This document shows positions 1-11,159 of a stretch of 64,000 bases of DNA, piece after piece; the first letter of the stretch is position 1; each line of letters opens with the position of its first letter. Below the pieces are notes generated by a model. That model was not told the origin of the DNA, made no database searches, and was given only the letters and a program-made list of their open reading frames with translations. Made by a program: the position numbers and the translations under genes. Source of the DNA: Aurifilum marmelostoma (taxonomy: Eukaryota; Ascomycota; Sordariomycetes; Diaporthales; Cryphonectriaceae); assembly GCA_027559495.1 (NCBI GenBank), contig JAMXSV010000004.1:3337001-3401000 (forward strand), in the 5' to 3' direction.

Positions 1-1062
1 ACTCCATGACCCTTCGCCTTTGAGATGCAACGATCCCATCTCACACGAAACTTACAGTCAATCGGATGAGCCTGACGGTAAAGGCAACCCTCTCAACTCG
101 ACCGGCATAGCCTACGATGTCATCAAGAGTTTGGATCCGTATCATCCAATTAGCCTAGCTCTCAAGTCAGTAACCAGCCATCTTCAACTCCTTATTGTTA
201 TCGTCACTCACTTCCTAGAGCCTTAAGAGTGGATGCTGACTCACAATTCTTTTCTCCTATAGTTGTTATGATTTCTACTATGAGGACTATGCCGCGGGAG
301 CAGACATCATTACCCCAGGTACGCTGCGTTTCTCTTGTCACTTCAACCCTCAGTGCCGTGAATACTAACCCCCGGGACAATCTCGTAGATGTATATCCGA
401 TCTCCGCAAATCTCACTTATTCGACCGTCTACGACACAGTCTGCAACGCCACCTACGGCTGCTGCGGGTGCGACGACTGCGGAGCAGGCACCACCGTCTT
501 CTCCGACATCTCCCAGCGGCTCGACGAGTTCCGCCGCCGCGACAACCTCATCGGCTGGGCCAAGACCCAATGGTTCGCCCCGCAGGCCTTTGGCAACGAG
601 ACCTTCTGGACGCGATACCCCACCGCCTCAGAGCTGGAGGTCATGACCCTGCTGGCCGTCAACCACGGGGCCAAGGCGGTGGTCAACTGGGACTTCCCCA
701 CGACCTCTGAGCTGTCCGCCACCACCAGCGGCCTGGCTGCCCTGTTCAACACCACAGAGGTGACAAAGTTCCTCATCGGCACGCCGAGGACGCAGGACTT
801 GGTGGTCGCGGGCGGGGCGAACATCGATGCTGCCATCTGGGTGGACGAGAAGAGGGGCAAAGCTCTGGTTTCTGTGGTGAATCTGAATTACTATGCTGTT
901 ACGGGCTCGGTCACGGTGGGCCTCCCGTCTGGCATCAGTGTCTCGAGCATCTATGGCAATGTCTGGGGCGAGTTGCCTTGGCAGGCTGGCAATGGGACTG
1001 TGGGAATTGCTTCAGGGCTTGGCGGTCTTGAGACGGCCATGTTCGTTATCAGTCTTGTTTGA
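1..1062 (+). CDS. Secreted glycoside hydrolase-like TIM-barrel protein, C-terminal part (5' end outside window)
   Basis: Three visible exons: before 1 to 165, 263-318 and 389-1062. The first intron is phase 2 and the second phase 1, and together they rejoin the peptide as ISLALNCYDFYYEDYAAGAD followed by IITPDVYPI. A DEPDG motif (bases 65-79) looks like the acidic catalytic loop of a clan-A-type glycosidase barrel. An AG at 56-57 may be the acceptor of a further upstream intron, so the reading before base 58 is uncertain. The protein continues with a Cys-rich loop (CNATYGCCGCDDC), several N-glycosylation sequons and a small beta-rich C-terminal domain that ends at the TGA at 1060-1062. The sequons and paired cysteines suggest secretion, but the signal peptide would lie outside the window. 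I cannot assign a CAZy family or substrate. Confidence 0.75.
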
Positions 1063-1334
1063 GCCCATAATTACCATAACTTGATGTACATGAGATGACA
1101 GTAACTGGTTGATTTCCCTACTATTTATGACTTCTGAACGTGGGAATCGTGGTCGTTGAAACCCTTTTTGACTTTTCTTTTACTACTTAGTTAGGGTACC
1201 TTGATCATACCCATTCATTACGCACGAGGCACAACGAATTGCTTTCAACGCGGTCCAATTCCGACCAATTACAAGCCGGCAACATACTGGTATTCAAAAC
1301 TCTAAACTACACACCCAGCCAACCACGTTTCCCC

Positions 1335-3172
1335 CTAAAAGACATACCTGAAATTAGGGTTCTGCTTATCCGTCTTATCCTCAAAGGCATGCAGATACGA
1401 CTCGTCACGGGCCTCCCGCACGCCCTCGGCCGCCAGCCTGTCACGCTTCTTGTTCTGCCACGTCAGATACCACCGCAGCAGCAGGATGTCGACAACGAGC
1501 AGCGAGTAGCAGCCGAGGTGGGTGGCAAAGGCGATAAAGTAGCGGGGTGCGTCCCAGCTGAGGAACACCTGGGGCCCGATGGCGTTGCCGGTCGACCAGA
1601 TGATGAAGTTGACCGAGATGGCGACGGCCTTCTTTGTCTGGCCGGCGACGTTCCTTGAGATGAGGGACAGGGCTAGCGTCTGGGCGCTCCAGAAGGAAAA
1701 TGTGATGTAGTAGCTGATGAGCAGGCCGACGTGCTGGGATCGGGTCTCGAGGGGGACGGTCATGAGGCAGATGGTGCCGATGAAGGACCTGTTGTGAGAC
1801 GTAAATGTTAGCTGGGGTGGGGTCACAGGAGAGGGCTCGATTCTAATGAAGGCAGTTTATGATTACTGACGGGATGATAAAGGCCACCATGACGAGCAGG
1901 TTCTGGTTCGTCTTCTTGACGAGCCACAGGGACGAGAGCAGGACAAGAATGATATAAGCACCCAGGACCATGGCCAGCAGCTGCGTCTGCAGCGTGGTGA
2001 AACCAAGGCTCTCGATGATGATATTTTCGAACGAGCCTAGACCAGATGTGGGCAGGGTGGTGCAGAGGGCGATGATGGCGTAGCCCCAGATCTGAGGGTC
2101 GCGCAGGCCCTCGATGAGCTGGTCCTTCTTGAAGGTTCGGTTCTGCACACCGGTCTGGTTGTCTCTCACGCGCTCGATCATGAGGTGCTTATCTTCTTCG
2201 GAGAAGCACTGTCATTGATATCAGCATGCTATTTCGTGTCTCTGCTCAATGAGAGACAAGTACATACCTTGGCTCGCATAGGACTGTCCGGCATCCACCA
2301 GCCTACAAACAGCCCAAAGATGACCGAGATGATGCCATAGACGAGGAAGATCCACTGCCAGGACTTGAGAGGGCCGGTGGTGATCAGCGTAAAGCAGTAG
2401 GCCAGGAGGCCGCCGACAATCTGCTGCATTCCGTTCATCATGTACCAGTAGATGACCCTGGAGGCCTGTTCTTCTCTTCGGTACCAGATAGACGACAGAA
2501 GGACGAAGGAGGGCTGGCAGGCGGACTCGAAGAGACCCAGCAGGGTGCGCACCGTGACCAGGCCGGCGAAGTTGGTGCAGGCTGCAGTGCACGCGAGGAC
2601 GGCGCCCCAGGAGACGATGCAGAAGCTGAGATACTTGCCGAGGGGAACCCTGTTGTTACGAAGGACATAGGTGATCAGCACATCTGTACGATCATCGAGT
2701 GACTAGCAAGACAACTCCCTCTGAGTACTCACCTCGCAATGATCCAATTCTGTGGATATTCCACAATGAGGATAGTGATATAAATACAAGTCGTAAGCCA
2801 CGAGTACTGCTGCTTCACCAGGCCCGTGTCGTCGATGATGCCCATGATGGAGGCAAAACTAAGCGTGCCCTTATCGATGGCCTGTAGGAAATACGTGGCG
2901 ACCATGACGACCAGGACGCGCTTGTCGATCATGCGCCGCAGCTGAGCGTTCTTCTCAGGTGAGATCTCGATGCGGGCTTCCGACACGTACTGCGCGAGCT
3001 CCTTGTCGACCTTTCCATAGTCCTGGTGGCTCTTGGTGAACTCGATCTCGTCGGCGGACAGCACCCGCTCGGCCTTGTCGATGCCGTCGTCGTTTGGGTC
3101 GGCATGTTGCTGGTTTGTGACGACCTGCTTGGAGGGCGGGTCGACGCCTTCAGTCGAGCCGAGAGTCGTCAT
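1335..3172 (-). CDS. MFS transporter, allantoate permease (Dal5)-type anion:cation symporter family
   Basis: Four exons on the minus strand: 3172-2733, 2649-2268, 2208-1871 and 1788-1335. They sum to 1614 nt, or 537 aa. The splices restore continuous family sequence: YPQNWIIARVPLGKY across intron 1, PMRAKCFSEEDK across intron 2 and FIIPSFIGTICL across intron 3. The protein has about 100 hydrophilic N-terminal residues and then about 12 membrane segments split by a central cytosolic loop (residues ~270-320), as is usual for Dal5/Tna1/Vht1-like carriers of organic anions, ureides or vitamins. The start at 3172 is the first ATG of the open frame. It converges on the glycoside hydrolase-like gene, with 272 bp between the stops. 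The substrate cannot be told from sequence. Confidence 0.9.
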
Positions 3173-3210
3173 TGTAGGTCGATTTCTCGGTCGAATACAA
3201 TGGGCCCTTG

Positions 3211-3235
3211 TATATATATATATATATATATATAT
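3211..3235. repeat. TA dinucleotide microsatellite
   Basis: Uninterrupted TA repeat of 25 nt about 40 bp upstream of the start codon of the minus-strand MFS transporter, so probably in its 5' UTR or core promoter. Confidence 0.9.
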
Positions 3236-3453
3236 CTGCGACGAGGGACTGACAAGGCTTGGCTCACCCTGTGTGCTGTGTATATGGACGCAGAAGTAAA
3301 TAAAGGATTATTTACTGCGCAAGACAGCACTGAGCCACACGACACGAGGAGAGGAGGAAGAAGAGCAAGTGGGCCGAAGCGAGGAATGTGCGTGAAAGGA
3401 GAGGGCAGGCTTACTTCTTAATTGAAAAGACTTATAAACCATGAAAGAGTAAA

Positions 3454-3477
3454 GCAGCAGCAGCAGCAGCAGCAGCA
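3454..3477. repeat. GCA trinucleotide microsatellite (8 units)
   Basis: Perfect (GCA)8 in the intergenic region. It is read as a Gln run in one forward frame, but that short frame has no other support as a gene. Confidence 0.85.
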
Positions 3478-4630
3478 CCACGAAGTCTCCAGGATGAATA
3501 GACCGAATTCAGGCATTATTCCGCCTGTGCAAGGGTCTTCCATCGAACCCAGCAAAATCTGGAAAATACTCCGCCGGGTTCGACTGTGCAGAGAGCGGGT
3601 GTCTGACCCGGGCCGGATGTCTTCATTGGGGCTACAACCAATGACACGAAGAGTGCGGAGACACGGAATGGCTTGAGGGGGGGTCGAGGGGGGCGGTCAG
3701 GCCTTGAAGAGGATCTACTAGTAATGTACATGGCATCCTACGTTGCAAGAGAAAGCGTCCCTCGGCAATAATTGTATCCTTACTGGGGAACATTGTGTCC
3801 GTGCTGAGTGGACATTACAAGGAAAGTCAGAATGCACATCTGATATCTTCTCTACTCGTGTATATTCAGGACTTGCGGCCCGACTTTGCAATGATACGTG
3901 GTGGGATTTTGAAAAGGCTCATCAACAAATCAACAAAAAACTCTGTCTCTACGATCTGTATACGAAGAAGCACCTTGTTTTTTTCATCGTTCATGCGATT
4001 GTTGGAAGACGCTCACCTGATGTTACCTCCCCCAACCTCCCCTTCCTCCACAACTCTGGGAGTATCCACATCAGCAGACCCACGCCCGACCCCGCGGGGA
4101 AACCTGTTCAACTGACTCTCACTCGCAACTGAGCGGGGAGGGAAAAAGACTTGGCTGTGGAGACCTTTGACCGAATCTGGGGAAGTCCTGCTCCATCCTC
4201 AATTGGGGCCACCTTCAGGAGGGAGCTGGATAATTGGATTCTTGCTGCGGGGGTGATTTTTTCTTCTTGTTCGGCATAGCTTCGGACCGAGCAGGGCCAG
4301 TGTTCGGTTGACAATACTACATGACCCGCGTATGAGGTGTCACGCAGATGTAAGCAGTGCTACATAATTACTGTACTGTTTGCTTTTCGAGAAGAATGTC
4401 GTGCATGTGAATCTGACTGAATGCGTGTGGGAGAGCGGCTCAGACGTGTTTCCGGATCTTGGTGACAAAACTACCTGCTGCAGATCTTTCAATTGCTGCG
4501 GGCCGAGAAGTTCTGCTGGGTATCCTTTTCTCTTTCTTTCCTTTCTTTTCTGGGCAAAACTCACTTGGTTGCCGTCATCCTCTTTCTCGTCCTTGATCTC
4601 AAAACGCGATCACCAATCAATAATCTCATC

Positions 4631-5903
4631 ATGCCAGCAGAAATACAAGGGATCAAGTCCCAGGACATCCACGCCAAGATCCGCCTCCTGATCAATGGCA
4701 TGGTCAACATCGAGGACAAGACGGGGAAGTTCCTCCTCAAGCTCGAGGACGGCCGCGTCATCGACACCAAGGGCTGGAATGACTGGGAATGGACACACGG
4801 CGTGGGCCTCTACGGGATATGGCAGTACTACGAGCTCACAGGCGATGCCGCCTACCTCGAGATCATCGAGTCCTGGTTCGCGGCGCGGTTCGCCGCGGGC
4901 GGGACCACAAAGAACATCAACACCATGGCCGTGTTTCTGACCCTCGCATACGTCTACGAGCGCACCAGGAACCCGACCTACCTCCCCCTGGCTCGACAGC
5001 TGGGCCGAGTGGGCGTACCGGGACCTCGAGCGCACCCGCTTCGGCGGCATGCAGCACGTCACCTACGTCTCACTCCACGAGGAGCAGCTGTGGGACGACA
5101 CCCTCATGATGACCGTCCTCCCCCTCGCCAAGATCGGTCTGGTCCTGGGCAGGCCGCACTATGTCGCCGAGGCCAAGAGGCAGTTCCTCCTGCACGTGCA
5201 GTACCTCTTCGACCCCAAGACCGGCCTTTTCTACCACGGCTGGGAATTCCACAAGCCAGGAGGGAGTAATGACGCTGCTGCCGGGAGATTGGGCCATAAC
5301 TTTGCGGAGGCGAGGTGGGCCCGCGGCAACAGCTGGCTGACCATCGTCATCCCCGAGTTCCTCGAGCTCCTCGACCTCGACGTCGACGCTGACCCCATCG
5401 GCATGCACCTGCGCAGCGTCCTTGAGGCCCAGTGCTCCGCCCTGTCCTCTCTCCAGGCCCCCTCGGGGCTATGGCGGACGCTTCTGGACGTCCCCGAGAG
5501 CGAGGGCTCGTACCTCGAGGCCAGTGCCACGGCAGGATTCGCATTTGGACTCCTCAAGGGGCGGCGGAAGCGCTATCTAGACCCGACGACATCGTATTCA
5601 CCGGTCGAGGCTGCTGACGGGCAGAGACTCAGGGGCTTGAAGCAGAGCCCCTACGATGAGGTGGCGCTGAAGGCTATCGAGGGAATCCTGCAGAACGTGG
5701 ATGAGAGCGGCGAGCTGTTGAACACATCTTTTGGCACAGCAATGGGGTAAGTAAAAGAAAGGATCCTCCCGACCAAGGCCTCAGCTAATGTTTCCTGTAG
5801 CAACAACCTACAGCACTACAAAGACATTCCTGTCACGAGCATGCCGTATGGACAGGCCATGGCCATCATGGCATTCGTTGAATTCCTTCGACGGTTTGTG
5901 TAG
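4631..5903 (+). CDS. GH105-type unsaturated glycuronyl (rhamnogalacturonyl) hydrolase, with an apparent +1 frameshift
   Basis: Exons 4631-5746 and 5801-5903 (54-nt phase-2 intron with GTAAGT donor). The product resembles YteR/GH105 (alpha/alpha)6-barrel hydrolases, which remove the unsaturated uronate left by pectate or rhamnogalacturonan lyases. Family features are WTHGVGLYGIWQYYELTGD, the catalytic-Asp segment EEQLWDDTLMMT, the WARGNSW motif and the C-terminal VTSMPYGQAMAIMAFVEF. The reading frame breaks at a C5 run (4984-4988). Before it the frame gives NPTYLP; one base later it gives WLDSWAEW, the expected continuation. With one C removed the gene is 1218 nt, or 405 aa, a normal family length. 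No signal peptide follows the chosen ATG, so the enzyme is probably intracellular. I read the break as a probable sequence error; otherwise this is a recent pseudogene. Confidence 0.88.
4984..4988 (+). other. C5 run at the GH105 frameshift
   Basis: Five C residues where four would keep the conserved YLPWLDSWAEW peptide in one frame. Confidence 0.85.
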
Positions 5904-6202
5904 ATGTTTTGACTGCTTTGAACAAGGCATGCAGCTGAGGGATGAGTGCGACAACTCGCACAAAGTCTTCAGAAAAGGCTTGAAAATGGGGGTTAAAAAA
6001 TTTCAAGACGATTTGATTTTTTTTTTTTCGTCTACTTTTGGATCAATATAGGAACGTTGGGTCGATAGAAGGATGCCATAGGCTTGTAGGGGGGTTGGCG
6101 TAACATATAGATTTAGAGCGAGAAGCAACAATTGCATCGAAATCATGGTCTGTGGCAAGACTTGATGCAGCTATTCTGGACTTTCAAGATCATCACTGTG
6201 TC

Positions 6203-9180
6203 TTAGTATGCAGATGCCTCTTTCCAGACAGGCAAAGAGCGCAAGTTCCGTCTGTCAAATTCCACCTTGCCTTTACCGTCGACCCAAGCACCCTCGTCGG
6301 TAGCTTCAATCCCATCTGCAGCAAGGGAATCAATCTCCTTTTTGCTGAGACCATACTGATCCTTTGGTAACCAAACAATGGGTGTGCTCGACTTCAGGCT
6401 CGGGTTCTTGTATGCGCTCCGTATTTGGTCCTCGGTATATTGCGGTGGCGGGTCGGTCTCGGCGGCTGTGTGTCGCAAGAACGCCCTCATAGCCTTCTGG
6501 GATGCATATACATGTGGCTCAAAGAACCGGGCCACAGGATCCAAGACCTTGCGAGGAATATGGGCCTCACGTCCAATGTGATGTATGCGGGAGCTACCGT
6601 GTAGCTCAGCCTCGTCCTGTGTTCTGCCCTCCTCGATAGCTGCCAACAGAGGCTCTTGTTGCGGGTCTCTTGCATCCGCATCCTGCGCAATCAAGTCGTC
6701 GGGAAAATGGTCCTCTAGAGGTTTGAGATAGCGATTGGTGAGAACGTTGTAAGCGATAGTGCCAAAGAAAAGAATCAACGTCATGATCGAAGGTCCCGTA
6801 GCTTTGCGAAGGCCGAAGAGCCCAATGAGACACAGCTCGCCGATATATACGCCTACAAGAATTTGTTGTAGTGCACGTGTATAACACTTGCCTCTGGATT
6901 CAATCTTGGGTTGTATGACAAAAAGAAGGTTATACTATGGAATCTGGGTGTCAGTGATCTGCGGGTATTCGAATGCCTTTGTTCCGTCTCGAGGCCTGAC
7001 CAGGAGAAACTCCTGACCCTATGTGTGATTGGGAGCGACATACCTTGTAGCTGCAGTAGAACAAGAAGAGTCCTACTGTCGCAAAGCCGAGGACGAGCGG
7101 TGAGATGCAGCTATATACAAGGGCAATGATGATGAAGTTGGTGAACTTGGGATACACCTTACCCCAGCCAATGCCCTTGAGACTGGTGTACTGCTGATAT
7201 TTATCCCGCGGCGTCTTATAGACGAACATCTCGAAAAAGACATACTCGAAGAGATCTGACCAGTTCATGATGTTCTTGGTGGAAGATGCGAGCCCTTGCA
7301 GGATAAAGTACGTGAGGTAGAAGTTGGACGACTTAGGGATGTTGTCGGCGAGCAGCTGGGGGGTGTGATGCGGCTCGTTGATGATCTTTGGGATAAACGC
7401 GGTGGCCGAAGAACTCAGGGCAGTCACCAGGAAGACCTGTATGATCTGGAAGGCGAAATACCATGCCTGGACCTGGAGCTCAGCAGAGACCGTAGTCGGC
7501 TCCCCGGACGCTTTTGCAATTTCTACAGCAAGGGCGTGTGAGCAAGACTTGAGAATCTCAATGAGAGAGAGAAAAAGAAGAAAGAAAAATGGCCTAGGGA
7601 AGGCGAAAGTCACTCACTTCTCATGAGATTTGGCAAGTAGGAGGCGAGCAGGCTGGTGAGGAATGGGGGGAGGAATCCAGTCAGGAGGCCAAGCACTGGC
7701 TCGGGAAGGTCCTTGATCCAGCGAAGCAATTCGAAGCTAGCAAGGTAATTGACATTCGAGATGGTGCCCACAATCGCGGTGGGAATGGACCAGAAAATGA
7801 TCAAGAGGGCGATGAAAATGTTGGCGACCGATTTCTTCGACAGGCGTTCGGCTTGTGGCATGGCCAGATTGGTCCAGATGACCTCACTCGGGACGACGCC
7901 GATGAGCCTAGACTGGGTCGCGAGGTTGGGCGGAACGGGAAGCCGGAGCTTAGACTCGCCACGGTATGCCCTCTGGGCTGCGGACTGATCAGTGTATTCG
8001 ACAAAAACGGCACAGCGAGTATGACCCTCTGCCTCTTGGCTCGTGTATTCGTCTCTCTTGTCCTTGACCTTTTGGACTGCTTCCTTGACTTCGCCCCGCA
8101 GATGGTTAATCAGGTCGGATGCGGCCCCGGCAATATAATAAGACCTCTGGCGTGGACGAGCGCTTTCAACATCGACATCTGGCGGAGCTTCATCGTTGCT
8201 GGAAGAAGTGGAGTTTCCCGACTCCGTAATCTTCTTTGTTGCATGCCTGACAAATGACACCTCTGCGTACTCCAGCTTCGCTGCTTTGTCGTCTCGGGCT
8301 GTCACAGCATCGGCAAGGGGCTTTGTCTTGGTGATGACCCACTGAGATCTCGCATCGTCGCCGAATATGGACTGTGCATCGGTATCTGATGAAGCAGCAG
8401 CCTTAGGAGGGTCGAGATGGAGGACAGTGCGCGAGGAGAGACGTGACGCATTGGCTCGGGACAGATACCAGGCTTGACGGAGCCCGATCAGCCAGATGCG
8501 CTCCCTGACTATCACAAACATGACAAAGCCAAAGTACAGCCAGGCGACCACTGCATGGGCGTAGAGACGGTTCTTATCATGTACGTTGCCCAGACCCAGC
8601 CTGTCGAGCTGGGAAGAGTCGCCACCGCCCGTGGCGTTGACGGGAAACAAGACTGGCCAGGTGATACAGACGCCGGCAAAACATGTGAAGATGGTGGTCC
8701 TCAGGAATCGAAGATACAGGTAAGCATCGAGAGAGGAGTGCTCAAGCACAAACTTGTCATCCAACTGCCTGAGTGTCCGCAGCCATTCGAAGCGTTTCAG
8801 GCTGGATATTGGCGTCCGATCCCTGATGCACGCTGTCAGCATAGCGCTTGCGGAGGGCGTGCATGCCTGCACTCGCGGCAGAACACACGAACTTACTTTT
8901 CAGGTATTACATCAATGTAGGTCCTGGGAGAGTAGATTCTTCGGAACGGCCTCTTGATTATGACAAAAACTAGCAAGAGCAGGACAGCGCTCGTCAAGGA
9001 CGGCACCAGAGCGGCCAAGATAGCAGGAAGGGAGGCCGACGTTTCCGACTGGATGTTCTCTCATGTGAGCTTTCAAATGTTGTTCATAACTTGCGGTGGT
9101 GGTTGAGAAGAAACCACAGAAAAACATATCAGCTGACTTACGTCTTTGCTGGCCGTGTCGTTCTTCATAGCCGAAGACAT
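6203..9180 (-). CDS. CSC1/OSCA-type calcium-permeable osmosensitive channel (RSN1/DUF221 family)
   Basis: Five minus-strand exons: 9180-9142, 9048-8897, 8822-7618, 7522-7044 and 6934-6203. They sum to 2607 nt, or 868 aa, typical for fungal CSC1/Phm7/Rsn1 proteins. The 13-residue first exon (MSSAMKNDTASKD) splices to the first membrane segment (SLTSAVLLLLVFVIIKRPFR) and then to YIDVIPEKDRTPISS. Two more membrane segments are followed by the long cytosolic loop (residues ~180-340) and the RSN1 7TM core, with KKSVANIFIALLIIFWSIP and FFEMFVYKTPRDKYQQYT. The tail after residue ~700 is hydrophilic. Family members are mechanically or osmotically gated cation channels of the plasma membrane or internal membranes. 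All donors are GTAAGT- or GTGAGT-like except GTATGT at exon 4. Confidence 0.92.
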
Positions 9181-10137
9181 CAACACCAGGGAGCCAATAT
9201 GATTGTCGACCTTCCAGCCGCCCGCTGTAGGGGGTAGGAAGGGCTGCTGATCCATGGAAAATATCATCGCCTGGAATCGATGAATAGGTTGGAGTCGAGA
9301 GAGTCACACCTCCCACTGGCCATGAAGTGCTGAGGATGAGATTTACGCACCAAATCGGGAGAGTGAGAATGAAAGTGAGGGTGGACAGAGGCGACTGAGT
9401 GACGTTGCAGCCTGGGGGCTTGCTATACCAGGAATCAGGATTGTGCCTACCCCCCACCCACTTGCGTTATAGACAAGCCACCGCAGCATGACCCTAACCC
9501 TGCCAACGTCACCTGAACACACGAGAGGTGCGACCCCGAATCGAGCCTGAATTGTGACGTCTGATCCTTCCGAGACCCATTTCGAATCAATGAATCGAAG
9601 CTCTATTGCAGATTCTATATGGCCCTGCCCTTATTTTCCCCCTTCCAAGTACCAACCAACCCTTCAATAAAGACAAATCTAGGTCTCAAAAGCTGCTATA
9701 TAAGAAAACAACGGACTAGAGTTCAACACCTGGTCGTCACCACCTCTTATCTTCCCCTTTCCTCCCCGGATGTGCCCGCCATCCGAAATCACGCACTGTG
9801 CCGAGGTGTTGTATGCATCACACATATCATACATGCCTGGTTTGCATTTCTTCACAAAGCCTCCCTAGCTTACATACCTCTCAGTACCACGTTGGAGTGA
9901 CCGACCAGTGGCGCAGCATGGTCGACACGGCAGAGTTCCACTCATATTCGAAGCATCGAGCTAGCTGGTCAACCTCTTCAGCCGTGGGCGCTCGGCCTCC
10001 CCACATCTCGGGTCTCGATGCCTCCAGCACAGAGTATGTTGATACCAGGTTGCTGCAACTCCTTCATTAGCCAGCCGTCCGCTTGTCTCCCGAGGGCCAG
10101 ACTGTCGCGGTCATCACAGTTCGCTCATCCGTCGTCT
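9181..10137. other. Intergenic / 5' region of the CSC1-like gene
   Basis: A short ATG-started frame (9619-9900) exists but has no recognisable family content, and I do not call it. No repeats stand out. Confidence 0.5.
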
Positions 10138-11159
10138 TCAAGACAAGCGACGAGACGGTACCCGACTGAGGTTGTGTTGAATAAGGAACGGAAGAAAATG
10201 AAAGGGTAGCTCCACGTACTCGTCAACTATTTTGCGAAGACAAAGCCAGGCCATATTCCAGCTCCGGTTGCTCTCCGGGTCGCTCCGGACACGGGCCTGC
10301 GCGTCCACCACGATGTCCCCACAGAAGGGGTAGCTCCTCGTCAGGCCCCTAAGCTCCGTAAGGAACTGGTTGCTTCCGACGTAGTAGCTCCATGCCTCTG
10401 TCATCGGTCCCTGAAAAGCCACTGCGTCGTTCTCGTCTTCACATGAGGCGGCAACACGCTCGATCCTGACAAGCTCCGTCAGGGTATTCACGGAGTGCGA
10501 CTGCAGAGACTCAATCATTCGACGAAGGGACCGCTGTGTAAATGGAAGAGAGGATGTCAGTTGTTCATGTCTATTCTCAGATATGAAATGCTATCATCTT
10601 TTGGGCCCCCGTGTCTGGTGAGAGAGGTAATGTGATGGCCTGCGAGTCCAGTCGTTCAGTGCTCGGTTGGGGCGAGGACAGAGTCGTACCTGAGCTCCTT
10701 TATCCTTCTTGGACCCGTGAGATCCACGACTTGAACGAGAAGAGGACATTGTGCCAACAGTCCTTCTCGGTTTTCTGAAGTGCTTCTGCTTAATATAAGT
10801 GCGATCTGACCCGACGGGTGGGAGGCTGATGTTTCAGAGGAGGACTTGTCACAAGAACTAATGTGCTCGATGCCGATAGCTTGCATCAAGAGATTGTGAG
10901 AAACCCTTCCTTTTATGTGTTATTCATATACGTCGTATCGTTACTTACGAAGCATGAGAACGGAGTCTAGCTGCCGTCTACTAGCACCGCCGCAAATACT
11001 CGCCACGAGCTTCGCAGAACATCCGAGGCCCTTACGATCATCAGTCCTGCAACAGTCAGAGGAACGAGGCACGAAGACTGGGGTCGTGCGGGCCCCTGTC
11101 CAGCTGGGGGCCAGGACAAAACAAGAATGAAAGTTTCCATGGGAAAATCCGAGAGCCAT
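10138..11159 (-). CDS. Hypothetical protein, tentative three-exon model
   Basis: I do not recognise this product. A consistent model has exons 11159-10949, 10879-10690 and 10570-10138 (834 nt, 277 aa). The donors are GTAAGT and GTACGA, the acceptors GCAAG and GAATAG, and phases match at both junctions. The last exon is the best supported: it encodes a mixed helical stretch (ESLQSHSVNTLTELVRIERV and then GPMTEAWSYYVGSNQFLTEL) that looks like real protein. The first exon is weakly supported and could be 5' UTR; the ATG at 11159 is only one of several possible starts. No membrane segment, zinc motif or catalytic motif is visible. RNA-seq would be needed to confirm the junctions. Confidence 0.33.

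Larger units (their letters stand above)
3173..4630. other. Intergenic region with two microsatellites
   Basis: Divergent promoter region between the MFS transporter and the GH105 gene. It holds an AT dinucleotide run at 3211-3235 and a (GCA)8 run at 3454-3477. No reading frame here has family character, and I see no other structure. Confidence 0.6.

Noticed and set aside
4931..5048. Intron instead of a frameshift in the GH105 gene
   Set aside because: The conserved peptide is continuous across the frame change (YLP then WLDSWAEW), so no sequence is left over for an intron.
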